Source: Fretibacter sp964424575
Lineage (GTDB): Bacteria; Pseudomonadota; Alphaproteobacteria; Caulobacterales; Maricaulaceae
Assembly (NCBI GenBank): GCA_964424575.1
Contig: CAYRIV010000009.1
Coordinates: forward strand, 1 to 64,000
DNA: 64,000 nt
Reading direction: 5' to 3'
In this document: piece by piece, positions 1 through 7,772 of the stretch
How the letters are laid out: the number at the start of each line of letters is the position of its first letter
Numbering within the stretch: position 1 is the first letter of the stretch
The notes under the pieces: generated by a model
What the model saw: the letters and a program-made list of their open reading frames with translations, nothing else
What the model was told of the DNA's origin: nothing
Database searches by the model: none
Program-made: the position numbers and the translations under genes

Positions 1-224
1 TAATCTAACGCGGCCCCATCTATCAGCGATAAATCTTTCTCCCGGAGGACGTATAAGGTATTAGCAGTCGTTTCCAACTGTTGTTCCTTACTGAAAGGTA
101 GGTTGCCACGCGTTACTCACCCGTCTGCCACTGTCTGCTGACCGAAGTCAGTTTCTCGTTCGACTTGCATGTGTTAAGCCTGCCGCCAGCGTTCGTTCTG
201 AGCCAGAATCAAACTCTCAAGTTG
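1..224 (-). rRNA. rrs: 16S ribosomal RNA, 5' end only
   Basis: Reverse complement reads AGAGTTTGATTCTGGCTCAG at the 5' end (the universal 27F region), followed by AACGAACGCTGGCGGCAGGC and the V1-V2 hairpins, so this is the first ~220 nt of small-subunit rRNA. The rest lies left of the window. The mature 5' end is placed near 224 by similarity and the exact base is uncertain. The sequence fits Alphaproteobacteria. The gene is transcribed from the promoter at 565-593. Confidence 0.97.
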
Positions 225-460
225 AAAGTATGTCTGACTGTTGTCGTCCATATAAATGGACACTGGCGTTACAATAAAAATTGTAGCGCTTGTGCGTTTC
301 AAAGAAATAACGAGATCCACAAGAACTGAATAAACAGCTCAAGCGATTTCATTATTTATTATAAAGAAACGTCAAACAGTCAGTCAACAAGTTGTGCAGT
401 GTGTTACCACATCTGCGCACAGTCAAACGCCGCCTGCGTCTCTCTTCCCATATTCACAAT

Positions 461-470
461 GTCAAACAGC
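461..470 (-). promoter_or_regulatory. boxA-like antitermination element of the rRNA leader
   Basis: On the minus strand the leader reads GCTGTTTGACATTGTGAATA then GGGAAGAGAGACGC. GCTGTTTGAC resembles the boxA element bound by NusB/S10 in rRNA leaders, and this stretch is similar to leaders of other alphaproteobacterial rRNA operons as I remember them. Assignment by pattern only. Confidence 0.5.
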
Positions 471-505
471 TGGAAAGTAGTCAGTGACTTTTTTCCAAAA
501 TTAAA

Positions 506-523
506 GGCCTCGGCGAAGAGGCC
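506..523 (-). other. terminator-like hairpin in rRNA leader
   Basis: Minus strand: GGCCTC-TTCGCC-GAGGCC followed by TTTAATTTT. It lies downstream of the rRNA promoter and upstream of boxA. It could be a leader structure, an attenuator or a boxB-like element. A real terminator for another transcript is less likely because no minus-strand gene precedes it. Confidence 0.5.
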
Positions 524-564
524 CTTGATGCCCGCGTCAGGATGTTTCCCTCAGCGAGGAGCGC

Positions 565-593
565 TATATAGGTAAAGGTTTTCAGGCTTGCAA
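565..593 (-). promoter_or_regulatory. rRNA operon promoter
   Basis: Minus strand -35 TTGCAA (588-593), 17-bp spacer, -10 TATATA (565-570), then a GC-rich discriminator GCGCTCC as expected for a stringently controlled rRNA promoter. The SRP RNA promoter in this window has the same -35 and spacing. The whole 225-711 stretch otherwise holds only the rRNA leader and the short upstream region of the alkaline phosphatase gene, with a TATAAA at 655-660 as a possible plus-strand -10. Confidence 0.7.
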
Positions 594-711
594 CACTTAA
601 ATTCGGAAAAAGTGCAGAAAGTTTGCAAAAAACTTTTTACTGTCCGAACCTGTGTATAAACTACCCTAAAACCGCGATTTACGTCCTATAAATCCGCTCT
701 GGAGCCCTCTC

Positions 712-2160
712 ATGTCACAAAAAAAGCCGAAACTTCATCAATTTCTTTTGTCTGCGACCTGTGCCGGGACACTTTTACTATCATATGGATGCCAAAAAAG
801 CAAGGAAACCGAGTCGACTGCCCAATCTGCGACTCGCACAGCCGCACAATCAACACAATTTGCCCAAAATAAATCGGCTAAAAATGTGATTATATTCATC
901 GGCGACGGCATGGGAGTCTCCACTGTGACCGCCGCGCGCATCTTTGACGGCCAATCGCAGGGCAAATTAGGCGAAGAACACGCCCTCGCCTTTGAGGATT
1001 TCGAGCATCTCGCCCTCATCAAGACCTATAACACCAATGCCCAAGTGCCGGATTCGGCGGGAACTGCCACCGCCATCCTCTCTGGCTACAAGACAAATAT
1101 CGGCGCAGTGAACGTCAAACCCAATACAAGCGTGACAAAAATGGCGCTTGCGAGCTGCTCTTTAAAGATAGCGCCGCCCACACTCGTCGAGCGCGCCAAG
1201 GATGCAGGGCTGTCGGTCGGCATTATATCGACCGCGCGTATCACCCATGCCACACCCGCCGCTATGTATGGCCATGCCGTTGACCGCGGATGGGAAACGG
1301 ACGCCGATGTGCGTGACAGCGCCAAGAAGATCGGCTGCAAGGGTCTCGCCCGCCAACTCATCGACTCTGACGCCGACATTATATTAGGGGGTGGCCGCGC
1401 AAAGTTCAGCGATGAGCTGCTCGCCAAGTGGGATGACCACGAGGGCAATCTCTATGTCACGGACGCGCCGTCCCTACGCAGCCTGCCAGAAGGCGACAAA
1501 TTGCTCGGCCTGTTTACCCCCTCTCACATGAGCTATGAGGCCGACCGCGATGACGCCAAAGAGCCGTCTCTCGCCGAGATGGCAGCGCTCGCGATTGACA
1601 AATTCGAGGCCAAAAACACCGGATACATTATAATGGTGGAAGCGGGTCGCGTGGATCACGCCCATCACGGCACCAATGCTTACCGCGCTATGCGGGATAT
1701 GCAGGCCCTCAATGAAGCGGTGAAAGTCGCCAAAGACAAAACAGGCGACGACACACTTATCATGGTGACGGCCGACCACAGCCATGTCTTTACAATGGCA
1801 GGCTATCCCGCGCGCGGAAATCCTATCATGGGGCTTGTGCGCAATCCTGATCCAGAGGCGGGCAAACCATCCGAGGACTACGCCCTCGCTGAGGACGGCA
1901 AGCCCTATACCACGCTTGGCTATCATAACGGCCCGAATGTACGTGACGCTAACGCCCCTGCGTTGACAGATAATATGGTGCAAGCCCCAGACTATCAGCA
2001 GCAAACCGCCGTCCACATGAGTTCAGAAACCCACGCAGGCGAAGACGTCCCCCTCTACGCCACAGGCCCAGGCAGCCACCGCGTCCGCGGCGTCATGGAG
2101 CAAAACGAGATACATGGGGTTATGATGAAGGCGCTCGGGATTGAGGGATATGAGGAGTAG
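712..2160 (+). CDS. Alkaline phosphatase (PhoA superfamily), exported
   Basis: Hydrolyses phosphate monoesters in the periplasm to release phosphate. The 482-residue protein has every hallmark of the metal-dependent family. D65 is in IGDGMG, and nucleophile S115 is in PDSAGTATA. E310, D315 and H319 lie in VEAGRVDHAHHG, D355-H356 in TADHSH, and H441 in ETHAGED. The N-terminus is a hydrophobic export signal ending in LLLSYGC. This could be a lipobox, but Y at -2 and S at -3 make that uncertain. ATG 712 has GGAG 7-10 bases upstream. It stands alone between the rRNA promoter and a palindromic repeat, and no convincing Pho box was found. Its exact substrate is unknown. Confidence 0.93.
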   Translation: MSQKKPKLHQFLLSATCAGTLLLSYGCQKSKETESTAQSATRTAAQSTQFAQNKSAKNVIIFIGDGMGVSTVTAARIFDGQSQGKLGEEHALAFEDFEHLALIKTYNTNAQVPDSAGTATAILSGYKTNIGAVNVKPNTSVTKMALASCSLKIAPPTLVERAKDAGLSVGIISTARITHATPAAMYGHAVDRGWETDADVRDSAKKIGCKGLARQLIDSDADIILGGGRAKFSDELLAKWDDHEGNLYVTDAPSLRSLPEGDKLLGLFTPSHMSYEADRDDAKEPSLAEMAALAIDKFEAKNTGYIIMVEAGRVDHAHHGTNAYRAMRDMQALNEAVKVAKDKTGDDTLIMVTADHSHVFTMAGYPARGNPIMGLVRNPDPEAGKPSEDYALAEDGKPYTTLGYHNGPNVRDANAPALTDNMVQAPDYQQQTAVHMSSETHAGEDVPLYATGPGSHRVRGVMEQNEIHGVMMKALGIEGYEE

Positions 2161-2191
2161 GGTCGACTTAGTTAGCCATGTTACAGAATAT

Positions 2192-2289
2192 CCTCACCCT
2201 GAGGAGCGCAAAGCGCGTCTCGAAGGGTTCGCCTCGTAACGCACCAATCCTTCGAGACGTTCGCTAACGCTCACTCCTCAGGATGAGGG
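2192..2289. repeat. large imperfect palindromic intergenic repeat
   Basis: Left arm 2192-2227 (CCTCACCCTGAGGAGCG...CTCGAAGGG) and right arm 2249-2289 (CCTTCGAGACG...CTCCTCAGGATGAGGG) are inverted copies separated by about 20 bases. The CCTGAGGAG/CTCGAAGG core is typical of dispersed palindromes in alphaproteobacterial genomes. It sits between two convergent genes, where it could act as a transcription terminator or RNA-stability element. Confidence 0.75.
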
Positions 2290-2316
2290 TAACGACACAA
2301 TCGGAAGGTCTACCCC

Positions 2317-2946
2317 CTAAAGCGGAATAATGCTCCGCTTTTTCGTAAAGCTCGTATAGCCGATATTGACGCCGAGCCTTGCGCCGACGCCGCTGCGCAC
2401 GGGCGCGAGGGTGACGCCGTTGGCGCGTTGATAATGCACGGCCATGCCCGCGACGAGGAAAGCGCTGCCGTCCACACCTGGGAAGCGACGGAAGATGAAC
2501 TCTGGATCATTAAGACCGTAAACGAGCGTGAAGACTTTGGAGGCATCAGCGCCCCAATCAAATCCGATGCTCGGCCCCTGCCAATAAATTTTACGAGATG
2601 TGCCATTTTTCATCCAAAGCGTGCCTTTACCGTAGCGCGCACCGCCGATGAACGCACCACCGCCTTCTTCGCCGGTGATATAGGCGGTCGGGCGGCCGCT
2701 ATCTTTGAACAGGCGCTCAATTGTGGACGCGGCAGATTCCGATGTCACGCCGAGGTGGTTTGAAATGCCCGCAATCAACTCATTCTCGCTATAGGTTTCA
2801 AGCTGTGGGTTTTGCGACGCATTAGCGTTTGAGCGCGCCGTCGGGTCATTTGACGTCGTCGCGCAGGCGGGTAAAATGAGGCTCGCGCCGAGCCCTAACA
2901 TAGCGGCGCGACGATTAAACTCTGATGTGCCAATTTTATCTGTCAT
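2317..2946 (-). CDS. EipA-like DUF1134 cell-envelope protein, predicted Tat lipoprotein
   Basis: 209 residues. The C-terminal ~130 residues match DUF1134 (EipA family): GGGAFIGGARYGKGTLW, then IYWQGPSIGFDWG and FRRFPGVDGSAFLV, which are the conserved blocks. In Brucella EipA is a periplasmic protein needed for envelope integrity; the same role here is an inference. The N-terminus NRRAAMLGLGASLILPAC combines a twin-arginine motif and a lipobox (LPAC), so the product is probably a folded, Tat-exported lipoprotein. ATG at 2946 follows GAGGAC at 6-11 bases. It is monocistronic, divergent from rmuC and convergent with the alkaline phosphatase gene. Confidence 0.85.
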   Translation of the reverse strand: MTDKIGTSEFNRRAAMLGLGASLILPACATTSNDPTARSNANASQNPQLETYSENELIAGISNHLGVTSESAASTIERLFKDSGRPTAYITGEEGGGAFIGGARYGKGTLWMKNGTSRKIYWQGPSIGFDWGADASKVFTLVYGLNDPEFIFRRFPGVDGSAFLVAGMAVHYQRANGVTLAPVRSGVGARLGVNIGYTSFTKKRSIIPL

Positions 2947-3128
2947 TATAATGTCCTCGCAAATACGCGTAACTGTGTGCCCGAACTCAAGGCATACTGT
3001 CGTAAGTTAGGGTTAATAAAAGACAAAAATATGACGGTGGTCGCGTTAACTCTCTGTCATTAACACATAGCCAAGAGGTGTATTTGTGCCGCTTTTGTTC
3101 TGGATTTTCTTGGCAAAAGGTCGAATCT

Positions 3129-4319
3129 GTGAAACACAAGGCTATGAAGCCAATTTTTACGTATGATGGGATATCGCTGACCCTTATTGAGCTGTGCCTT
3201 TGGCTCGCGCTCATGCTGCTCGGCGTGCTTGTCACGATACTGCTGAGCCGACGCGGTCATGCGAGAGAGCTCGACCGTCAAACCGCCATTGGGGACGCCG
3301 TCAAAACACAGCTCTCTGACATGGCAGAAAAGCAAGCGGCGCTGCAAGGACGGCTGTCGCAATTTGCCGATGATACTGTGCAGCGCGATGCCATGTTTCG
3401 CGAAAGCCTCGATAGCCGCCTGTCGCAAGTCTCGGAAAAAGTCGGCGCGTCCATCATTCAGACTCAAGAGCGCAATTCCGCCAACCTAAAACAACTTCAT
3501 GAACGCCTCGCCCTGATTGACCGCGCACAGAAAAACATTGAAACCCTCTCTGGTGAAGTCTCTGGTTTGCAAAGCCTTCTATCAAATAAACAATCGCGCG
3601 GCGCATTTGGCGAAAAGCAGATGCAGGACCTCATAGAAAATTACTTGCCGCCTAATGGCTATAGTTTTCAAGCCACGCTCTCGAACGGCAAACGCGTGGA
3701 CGCGCTCATCCACCTGCCCTCTGGCCAAGGCGATGTCGCGATTGACAGTAAATTCCCGATGGAGGCGTGGCGCCGTTTAACCGAGGCCGATAACACCCCA
3801 ATGGAAGCGCAAGCCGCGCGTGATTTCAAACGCGACATGCTTGTGCATATCAAAGCCGTGTCCGAGAAATACCTCATTTTTGGCGAAACCCATGACGTTG
3901 CGCTGTTATTTCTGCCGAGCGAAGCCGTCTATGCCGAGCTTCATGCCAACTTCCCTGATGTCATTGAAAAGGGTTTTTCTGAGAAAGTCATGATCGTCTC
4001 CCCGACCACCTTTATGGCAACGCTGCATACGATGCGCGCTGTGATGAAAGACGCCGCCATGCGCGAACAAGCCCATATCATCCAGCGCGAAGTAGGCCTT
4101 ATAGCGAAAGACGTGACCCTTCTAGATGACCGCGTCGCCAAGCTTCAGACGCACTTCAATCAAACTGGCGAAGACATTCGCAAAATCCGCATCTCAACCG
4201 AGAAAATAACGAAGCGCGCAGATAAAATCGAAGCGCTTGAGATGGAAGACAAACCCAGCACGTCAAATGTCGCTGACTTTAAAGCCCCCGCGCGCGGGCT
4301 TAAGGACACAGGCTCTTGA
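3129..4319 (+). CDS. rmuC: RmuC family DNA recombination protein
   Basis: 396 residues from the chosen start. An N-terminal membrane helix (LIELCLWLALMLLGVLVTIL) is followed by a long coiled coil and the RmuC nuclease-like core with NGKRVDALIHLP and VAIDSKFPMEAW, the PD-(D/E)xK-like motif. E. coli RmuC limits inversions at short repeats; its biochemical activity is not settled. I chose GTG 3129 because AAAGG lies about 10 bases upstream. The first in-frame start is GTG 3078, whose extra residues look unlike the family, and ATG 3144 has no good ribosome site. The stop overlaps the next gene's TTG. Confidence 0.9.
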   Translation: MKHKAMKPIFTYDGISLTLIELCLWLALMLLGVLVTILLSRRGHARELDRQTAIGDAVKTQLSDMAEKQAALQGRLSQFADDTVQRDAMFRESLDSRLSQVSEKVGASIIQTQERNSANLKQLHERLALIDRAQKNIETLSGEVSGLQSLLSNKQSRGAFGEKQMQDLIENYLPPNGYSFQATLSNGKRVDALIHLPSGQGDVAIDSKFPMEAWRRLTEADNTPMEAQAARDFKRDMLVHIKAVSEKYLIFGETHDVALLFLPSEAVYAELHANFPDVIEKGFSEKVMIVSPTTFMATLHTMRAVMKDAAMREQAHIIQREVGLIAKDVTLLDDRVAKLQTHFNQTGEDIRKIRISTEKITKRADKIEALEMEDKPSTSNVADFKAPARGLKDTGS

Positions 4320-4687
4320 GCCGCCACAAGGAAGACAAGCCCGAAGGGTGGATTCATTATGGTGGGCGGTTGTTTCGACCTGTCTCCACGGAAGGCGCGT
4401 CTGACACAGGCTCCGATACTATATTCAAATACGAACAACGCCGCGACCTCCTGACAGGCACTTATTCAGGCGGCGAGATTAGTTATGGCCACCTTATCGG
4501 ACTTGTCGATGGGGCTGGACGTATCGATATGCGCTACCACCACCTCACCGTGGACGGCGAGCTTAAGACAGGCATTTGCCACTCAATCCCCGAGTTTCTC
4601 GACAACGGCAAAATTCGCCTGCATGAGCGCTGGCAATGGACCAGTGGTGAGCAGACGAAAGGGCGCTCCGTCCTCGAAGAACTCTAA
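4316..4687 (+). CDS. Conserved hypothetical protein, translationally coupled to rmuC
   Basis: 123 residues, starting at TTG 4316 that overlaps the rmuC stop (TTGA), which implies coupled translation. The sequence carries GTYSGGEISYGHLIGLVD, IDMRYHHLTVDGELKTG and KIRLHERWQWTSGEQTKG. I recognise this as a small alphaproteobacterial/Bacteroidetes family, some members of which are labelled N-acetylglutamate synthase in databases. No acetyltransferase motif is visible, so I do not support that label. No signal peptide or membrane segment. Function unknown. Confidence 0.8.
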   Translation: MSRHKEDKPEGWIHYGGRLFRPVSTEGASDTGSDTIFKYEQRRDLLTGTYSGGEISYGHLIGLVDGAGRIDMRYHHLTVDGELKTGICHSIPEFLDNGKIRLHERWQWTSGEQTKGRSVLEEL

Positions 4688-4756
4688 GTCTTTATAATTG
4701 TGAGTCCTTTGGGCTCACACCTTCCCAAGCCCCCTCCCCGCGCCTATAGTCCCGCT

Positions 4757-6547
4757 ATGAAAGACACCCCACACGAGTCGTATCAGGTTCTGGCGCGCAA
4801 ATACCGCCCGCAAACATTTGAAGATATGATTGGCCAAGAAGCGCTGGTCACAACGCTGACTAACGCGTTTAAAGTCGGCCGCGTCGCCCATGCCTTTATG
4901 CTGACAGGGGTGCGCGGGATTGGCAAGACGACCACCGCCCGCCTTCTGGCCCGCGCGCTCAATTACGAAAGCGACACCATCAAAGGCCCGTCAGTGGATT
5001 TAGCCACGCCTGGGATTCATTGCGAATCCATCATGGCGTCCACACATATGGATGTGCTCGAAATGGATGCGGCGTCACGTACAGGGGTCGAGAATATGCG
5101 CGAAATGCTAGACGGTGTGCGCTACGCGCCTGTCTCTGCGCGATATAAAGTCTATATCATTGACGAGGTGCACATGCTCTCGACGGGGGCGTTTAACGCG
5201 CTGCTGAAAACGCTCGAAGAGCCGCCTGACCACGCGAAATTTATCTTTGCCACGACGGAAATTCGCAAAGTCCCGATTACCGTGCTGTCCCGTTGTCAGC
5301 GGTTCGACCTCCGCCGCGTTGAAGCCGATGTCCTCGCCGCGCACCTACGTGGCATAACAGATAAAGAAGGCGCGCATATTGATGACGAAGCGCTCGCCCT
5401 CATCGCGCGCGCCGCAGAAGGCTCTGTGCGCGATAGCTTGTCTCTGCTCGACCAAGCCATTGTCCAAGAAAGCGAAGTCGACGGGGACGTGTCCGCGGAA
5501 GATGTGCGAAATATGCTCGGCCTCGCGGACCGCGTGCGCGTGCTCGACCTCTTTGCCCACGCCGCCAAGGGTGACGGCAAGGCCGCGCTACTTGAAATGC
5601 GCAGCCAATACGCCGACGGGGCCGACCCCGCCATTGTCATGCGCGACCTGCTCGATATTTGTCATGACGTGACGCGCGCAAAAACGCTGGGCGATGACGC
5701 AGAATTTGACGTCGCGCCCGACCAAGTTAAACGCATGAAAGCGCTCGCGGACGAGCTTTCGACAGGGCAACTCACACGGATTTGGCAGCTCCTAATGAAA
5801 GCGCATAGTGATGTGCGCCTTGCGCCTGTACCGCTGGCCGCCGCTGAAATGGCGCTACTTGGTCTGGCCGTGGCGGGACAACTCCCGCCGCCAGAAATGG
5901 CGACGAAATTGATTGAGGCGCTACGGGACGGCTCGATTGCTGCGCCTGCGGCGTCCACAGCCTCGGCGTCAGCGTCACCCCCTGCGCCGACGCAAACACT
6001 GGCAACGTCTTCGCCTGCCCCGTCTGCCCCCGCCATGTCCGCGAGTGCAAACTCTGGTCCGACCATGCGCTCTCAACCAAGCATCGAAAGTCAGGCGCAG
6101 ACCGACAAGGCGCATCATGTGCAGCTCAGTTCGCTAGAAGAACTCGTCGCGGCGGTAGAGGCAAAAGACATTGCGCTTGCCTCTGATATCAAACGCTATG
6201 TGCAACCGATATCTTTCCGCGCAGGCAATATGAAGTTTGAGCCCACCGCTGACGCGCCTGTCTCTCTGACGGGCAAAATCGTAGCGGTGCTACAAGAACT
6301 CACAGGCGCAATGTGGATCGTCTCGCCTGAAAAATCGGGCGGCAGCGAGACAATAAAAGCGCGTGAACGGCGCATAAAAGACGAACAAGCGGCCAAAGAC
6401 CGCGCCCATCCTGCCTTCGCGCACCCGCTGTTTAAAGGCGCGAAACTCATTGAAATTCGCGACACGGCCCCCACATCAATGCCAGACACAAATGTCATAG
6501 CCGCCAATTTCAGACCGACTGAAGTTGACGACGACTCAGAGACTTAA
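4757..6547 (+). CDS. dnaX: DNA polymerase III subunits gamma/tau
   Basis: Clamp-loader ATPase of the replicative polymerase. From ATG 4757 (MKDTPHESYQVLARKYRPQTF) it is 596 residues. Walker A GIGKTTTARLLARALN lies near residues 53-68, Walker B VYIIDEVHML follows, then the sensor region TTEIRKVPITVLSRCQRFDLRR. The usual four-cysteine zinc module after Walker A is absent: only one Cys (HCES) remains. Residues ~400-470 are an Ala/Pro/Ser-rich linker typical of tau, followed by the polymerase-contact domain. The in-frame start at 4700 adds a proline-rich stretch not seen in DnaX and was rejected. First gene of a dnaX-ybaB unit. Confidence 0.95.
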   Translation: MKDTPHESYQVLARKYRPQTFEDMIGQEALVTTLTNAFKVGRVAHAFMLTGVRGIGKTTTARLLARALNYESDTIKGPSVDLATPGIHCESIMASTHMDVLEMDAASRTGVENMREMLDGVRYAPVSARYKVYIIDEVHMLSTGAFNALLKTLEEPPDHAKFIFATTEIRKVPITVLSRCQRFDLRRVEADVLAAHLRGITDKEGAHIDDEALALIARAAEGSVRDSLSLLDQAIVQESEVDGDVSAEDVRNMLGLADRVRVLDLFAHAAKGDGKAALLEMRSQYADGADPAIVMRDLLDICHDVTRAKTLGDDAEFDVAPDQVKRMKALADELSTGQLTRIWQLLMKAHSDVRLAPVPLAAAEMALLGLAVAGQLPPPEMATKLIEALRDGSIAAPAASTASASASPPAPTQTLATSSPAPSAPAMSASANSGPTMRSQPSIESQAQTDKAHHVQLSSLEELVAAVEAKDIALASDIKRYVQPISFRAGNMKFEPTADAPVSLTGKIVAVLQELTGAMWIVSPEKSGGSETIKARERRIKDEQAAKDRAHPAFAHPLFKGAKLIEIRDTAPTSMPDTNVIAANFRPTEVDDDSET

Positions 6548-6559
6548 AAGGATAATCTC

Positions 6560-6880
6560 ATGAAAGATTTGATGGGCTTGATGAAACAAGCCAAAGAAAT
6601 GCAAGCCAAAATGGAAGAGGCGCAAGCGCAAGTCGCGGACCTCTCTGTCACAGGTCGCTCTGGTGGCGGCATGGTCGAAGTCAGCCTCGCAGGCGGTGGC
6701 AATATGAGCGGCCTAAAAATCGACCCGCAATTGCAATCCGAAGATATTGAAATCATGGAAGACCTAATTGTGGCCGCTTATCAGGACGCCAAGGTGAAGC
6801 TCGACCAAGCCCAAGCCGAGACGATGAAATCCGCTATGGGCGATATCCCAATGCCGCCCGGTATGAAGATGCCGTTTTAG
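6560..6880 (+). CDS. ybaB: YbaB/EbfC family nucleoid-associated protein
   Basis: 106 residues. It begins MKDLMGLMKQAKEMQAKMEEAQ and carries the conserved GGMVEVSLAGGGNMSGLKIDP block and a helical C-terminus ending PPGMKMPF. These are the signatures of the small DNA-binding dimer encoded downstream of dnaX in most bacteria. It starts 12 bases after the dnaX stop with an AAAAGGATAAT ribosome site, so the two are cotranscribed. In most genomes recR follows at once; here two extra genes come first. Confidence 0.95.
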   Translation: MKDLMGLMKQAKEMQAKMEEAQAQVADLSVTGRSGGGMVEVSLAGGGNMSGLKIDPQLQSEDIEIMEDLIVAAYQDAKVKLDQAQAETMKSAMGDIPMPPGMKMPF

Positions 6881-6881
6881 A

Positions 6882-7763
6882 ATGAACCGGCGGGAGCTTA
6901 TCGCAGCAGGTTTGCTCGGAGCGGGTGTGATGGGCGTATCGGCTTGCAACGCCCCTGCCGCCGACAAACCGCTTAGCGATGAAGACGCCCGCCAAAAGCT
7001 CGCAGGTTTTGCCGTCAATGTTGAAAGTTGGTGGCGCGATATTCCCTTTAAGCAGCGCTTTTCTAAGGCCGCAGAAGTGGGCTTTTCGCAAGTTGAATTT
7101 TGGTTCATCGATAGTTGGGACCGCAAAGCCAGCGAGCTGAAAAAGCAAATCCCTACAGACTTGGAAGTCGCACAAATCGTTGGCGATGCTCCCGCGCTGG
7201 CCCGCCCCGACACGCGCGCAGAGTTTTTAGAAAATTGCAAAAAAGCGGTTGATAACGCGGCGGTGCTTGAGACCAAAATCGTCACTCTGACAGGCCATCA
7301 GAACGTAGACGGCATCTCCACGGAAGACGCGCTGAAATCCTATCAAGACCATATGGCCGCTGCCGCATCCATTTTTGAAGACGCTCAAGTTTTCGCCGCG
7401 ATTGAGCCGTTTAATCCTTATAACCATCCTGGCCATTTTATTTATGGCCACGCCGAAGCGTTGCGTATTTGCGAAGAGATTAACTCGCCTTACATGAAAA
7501 TAAATTGGGATCTATTTCACATGCAGCGCCATGAAGGCAATCTCATTGATAACTTCCGCAAAGGCGCGGCCCATGTCGCCTATGTGCAAATCGCCGATAG
7601 CCCCGACCGTCACCAACCCAGCACAGGTGAAATAGATCATGTCAATTTGCTCAAAGCTGTCCGCGAAAGCTATGACGGCCCGATAGGGTTAGAGCTTTGG
7701 GCGAAAGATGACGATTACGATTCGGCACTCGAAGATGTTTTATCCCTAGCGCAAAAGCTTTAA
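6882..7763 (+). CDS. Hydroxypyruvate-isomerase-like TIM-barrel protein, predicted Tat lipoprotein
   Basis: 293 residues. The N-terminus MNRRELIAAGLLGAG...GVSAC has a twin-arginine motif and a lipobox, indicating export to the periplasm in folded form. The body is an AP-endonuclease-2-type sugar isomerase barrel. SWWRDIPFKQRFSKAAEVGFSQVEFW is the Hyi-like first strands; AIEPFNPYNHPGHF and MKINWDLFHMQRHEGNL supply metal-binding acidic and His residues; HVAYVQIADSPDRHQPSTGEID follows. Hyi enzymes interconvert hydroxypyruvate and tartronate semialdehyde, but the substrate here cannot be read from sequence. The start lies one base after the ybaB stop, so it is part of the same operon. Confidence 0.82.
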   Translation: MNRRELIAAGLLGAGVMGVSACNAPAADKPLSDEDARQKLAGFAVNVESWWRDIPFKQRFSKAAEVGFSQVEFWFIDSWDRKASELKKQIPTDLEVAQIVGDAPALARPDTRAEFLENCKKAVDNAAVLETKIVTLTGHQNVDGISTEDALKSYQDHMAAAASIFEDAQVFAAIEPFNPYNHPGHFIYGHAEALRICEEINSPYMKINWDLFHMQRHEGNLIDNFRKGAAHVAYVQIADSPDRHQPSTGEIDHVNLLKAVRESYDGPIGLELWAKDDDYDSALEDVLSLAQKL

Positions 7764-7772
7764 AGTCACATC

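Noticed and set aside
632..660. Possible Pho box (CTGTCCG, CTGTGTA) before the alkaline phosphatase gene
   Set aside because: The two CTGT units are 10 bases apart, not 11, and agree poorly with the CTGTCAT consensus; too weak to call.
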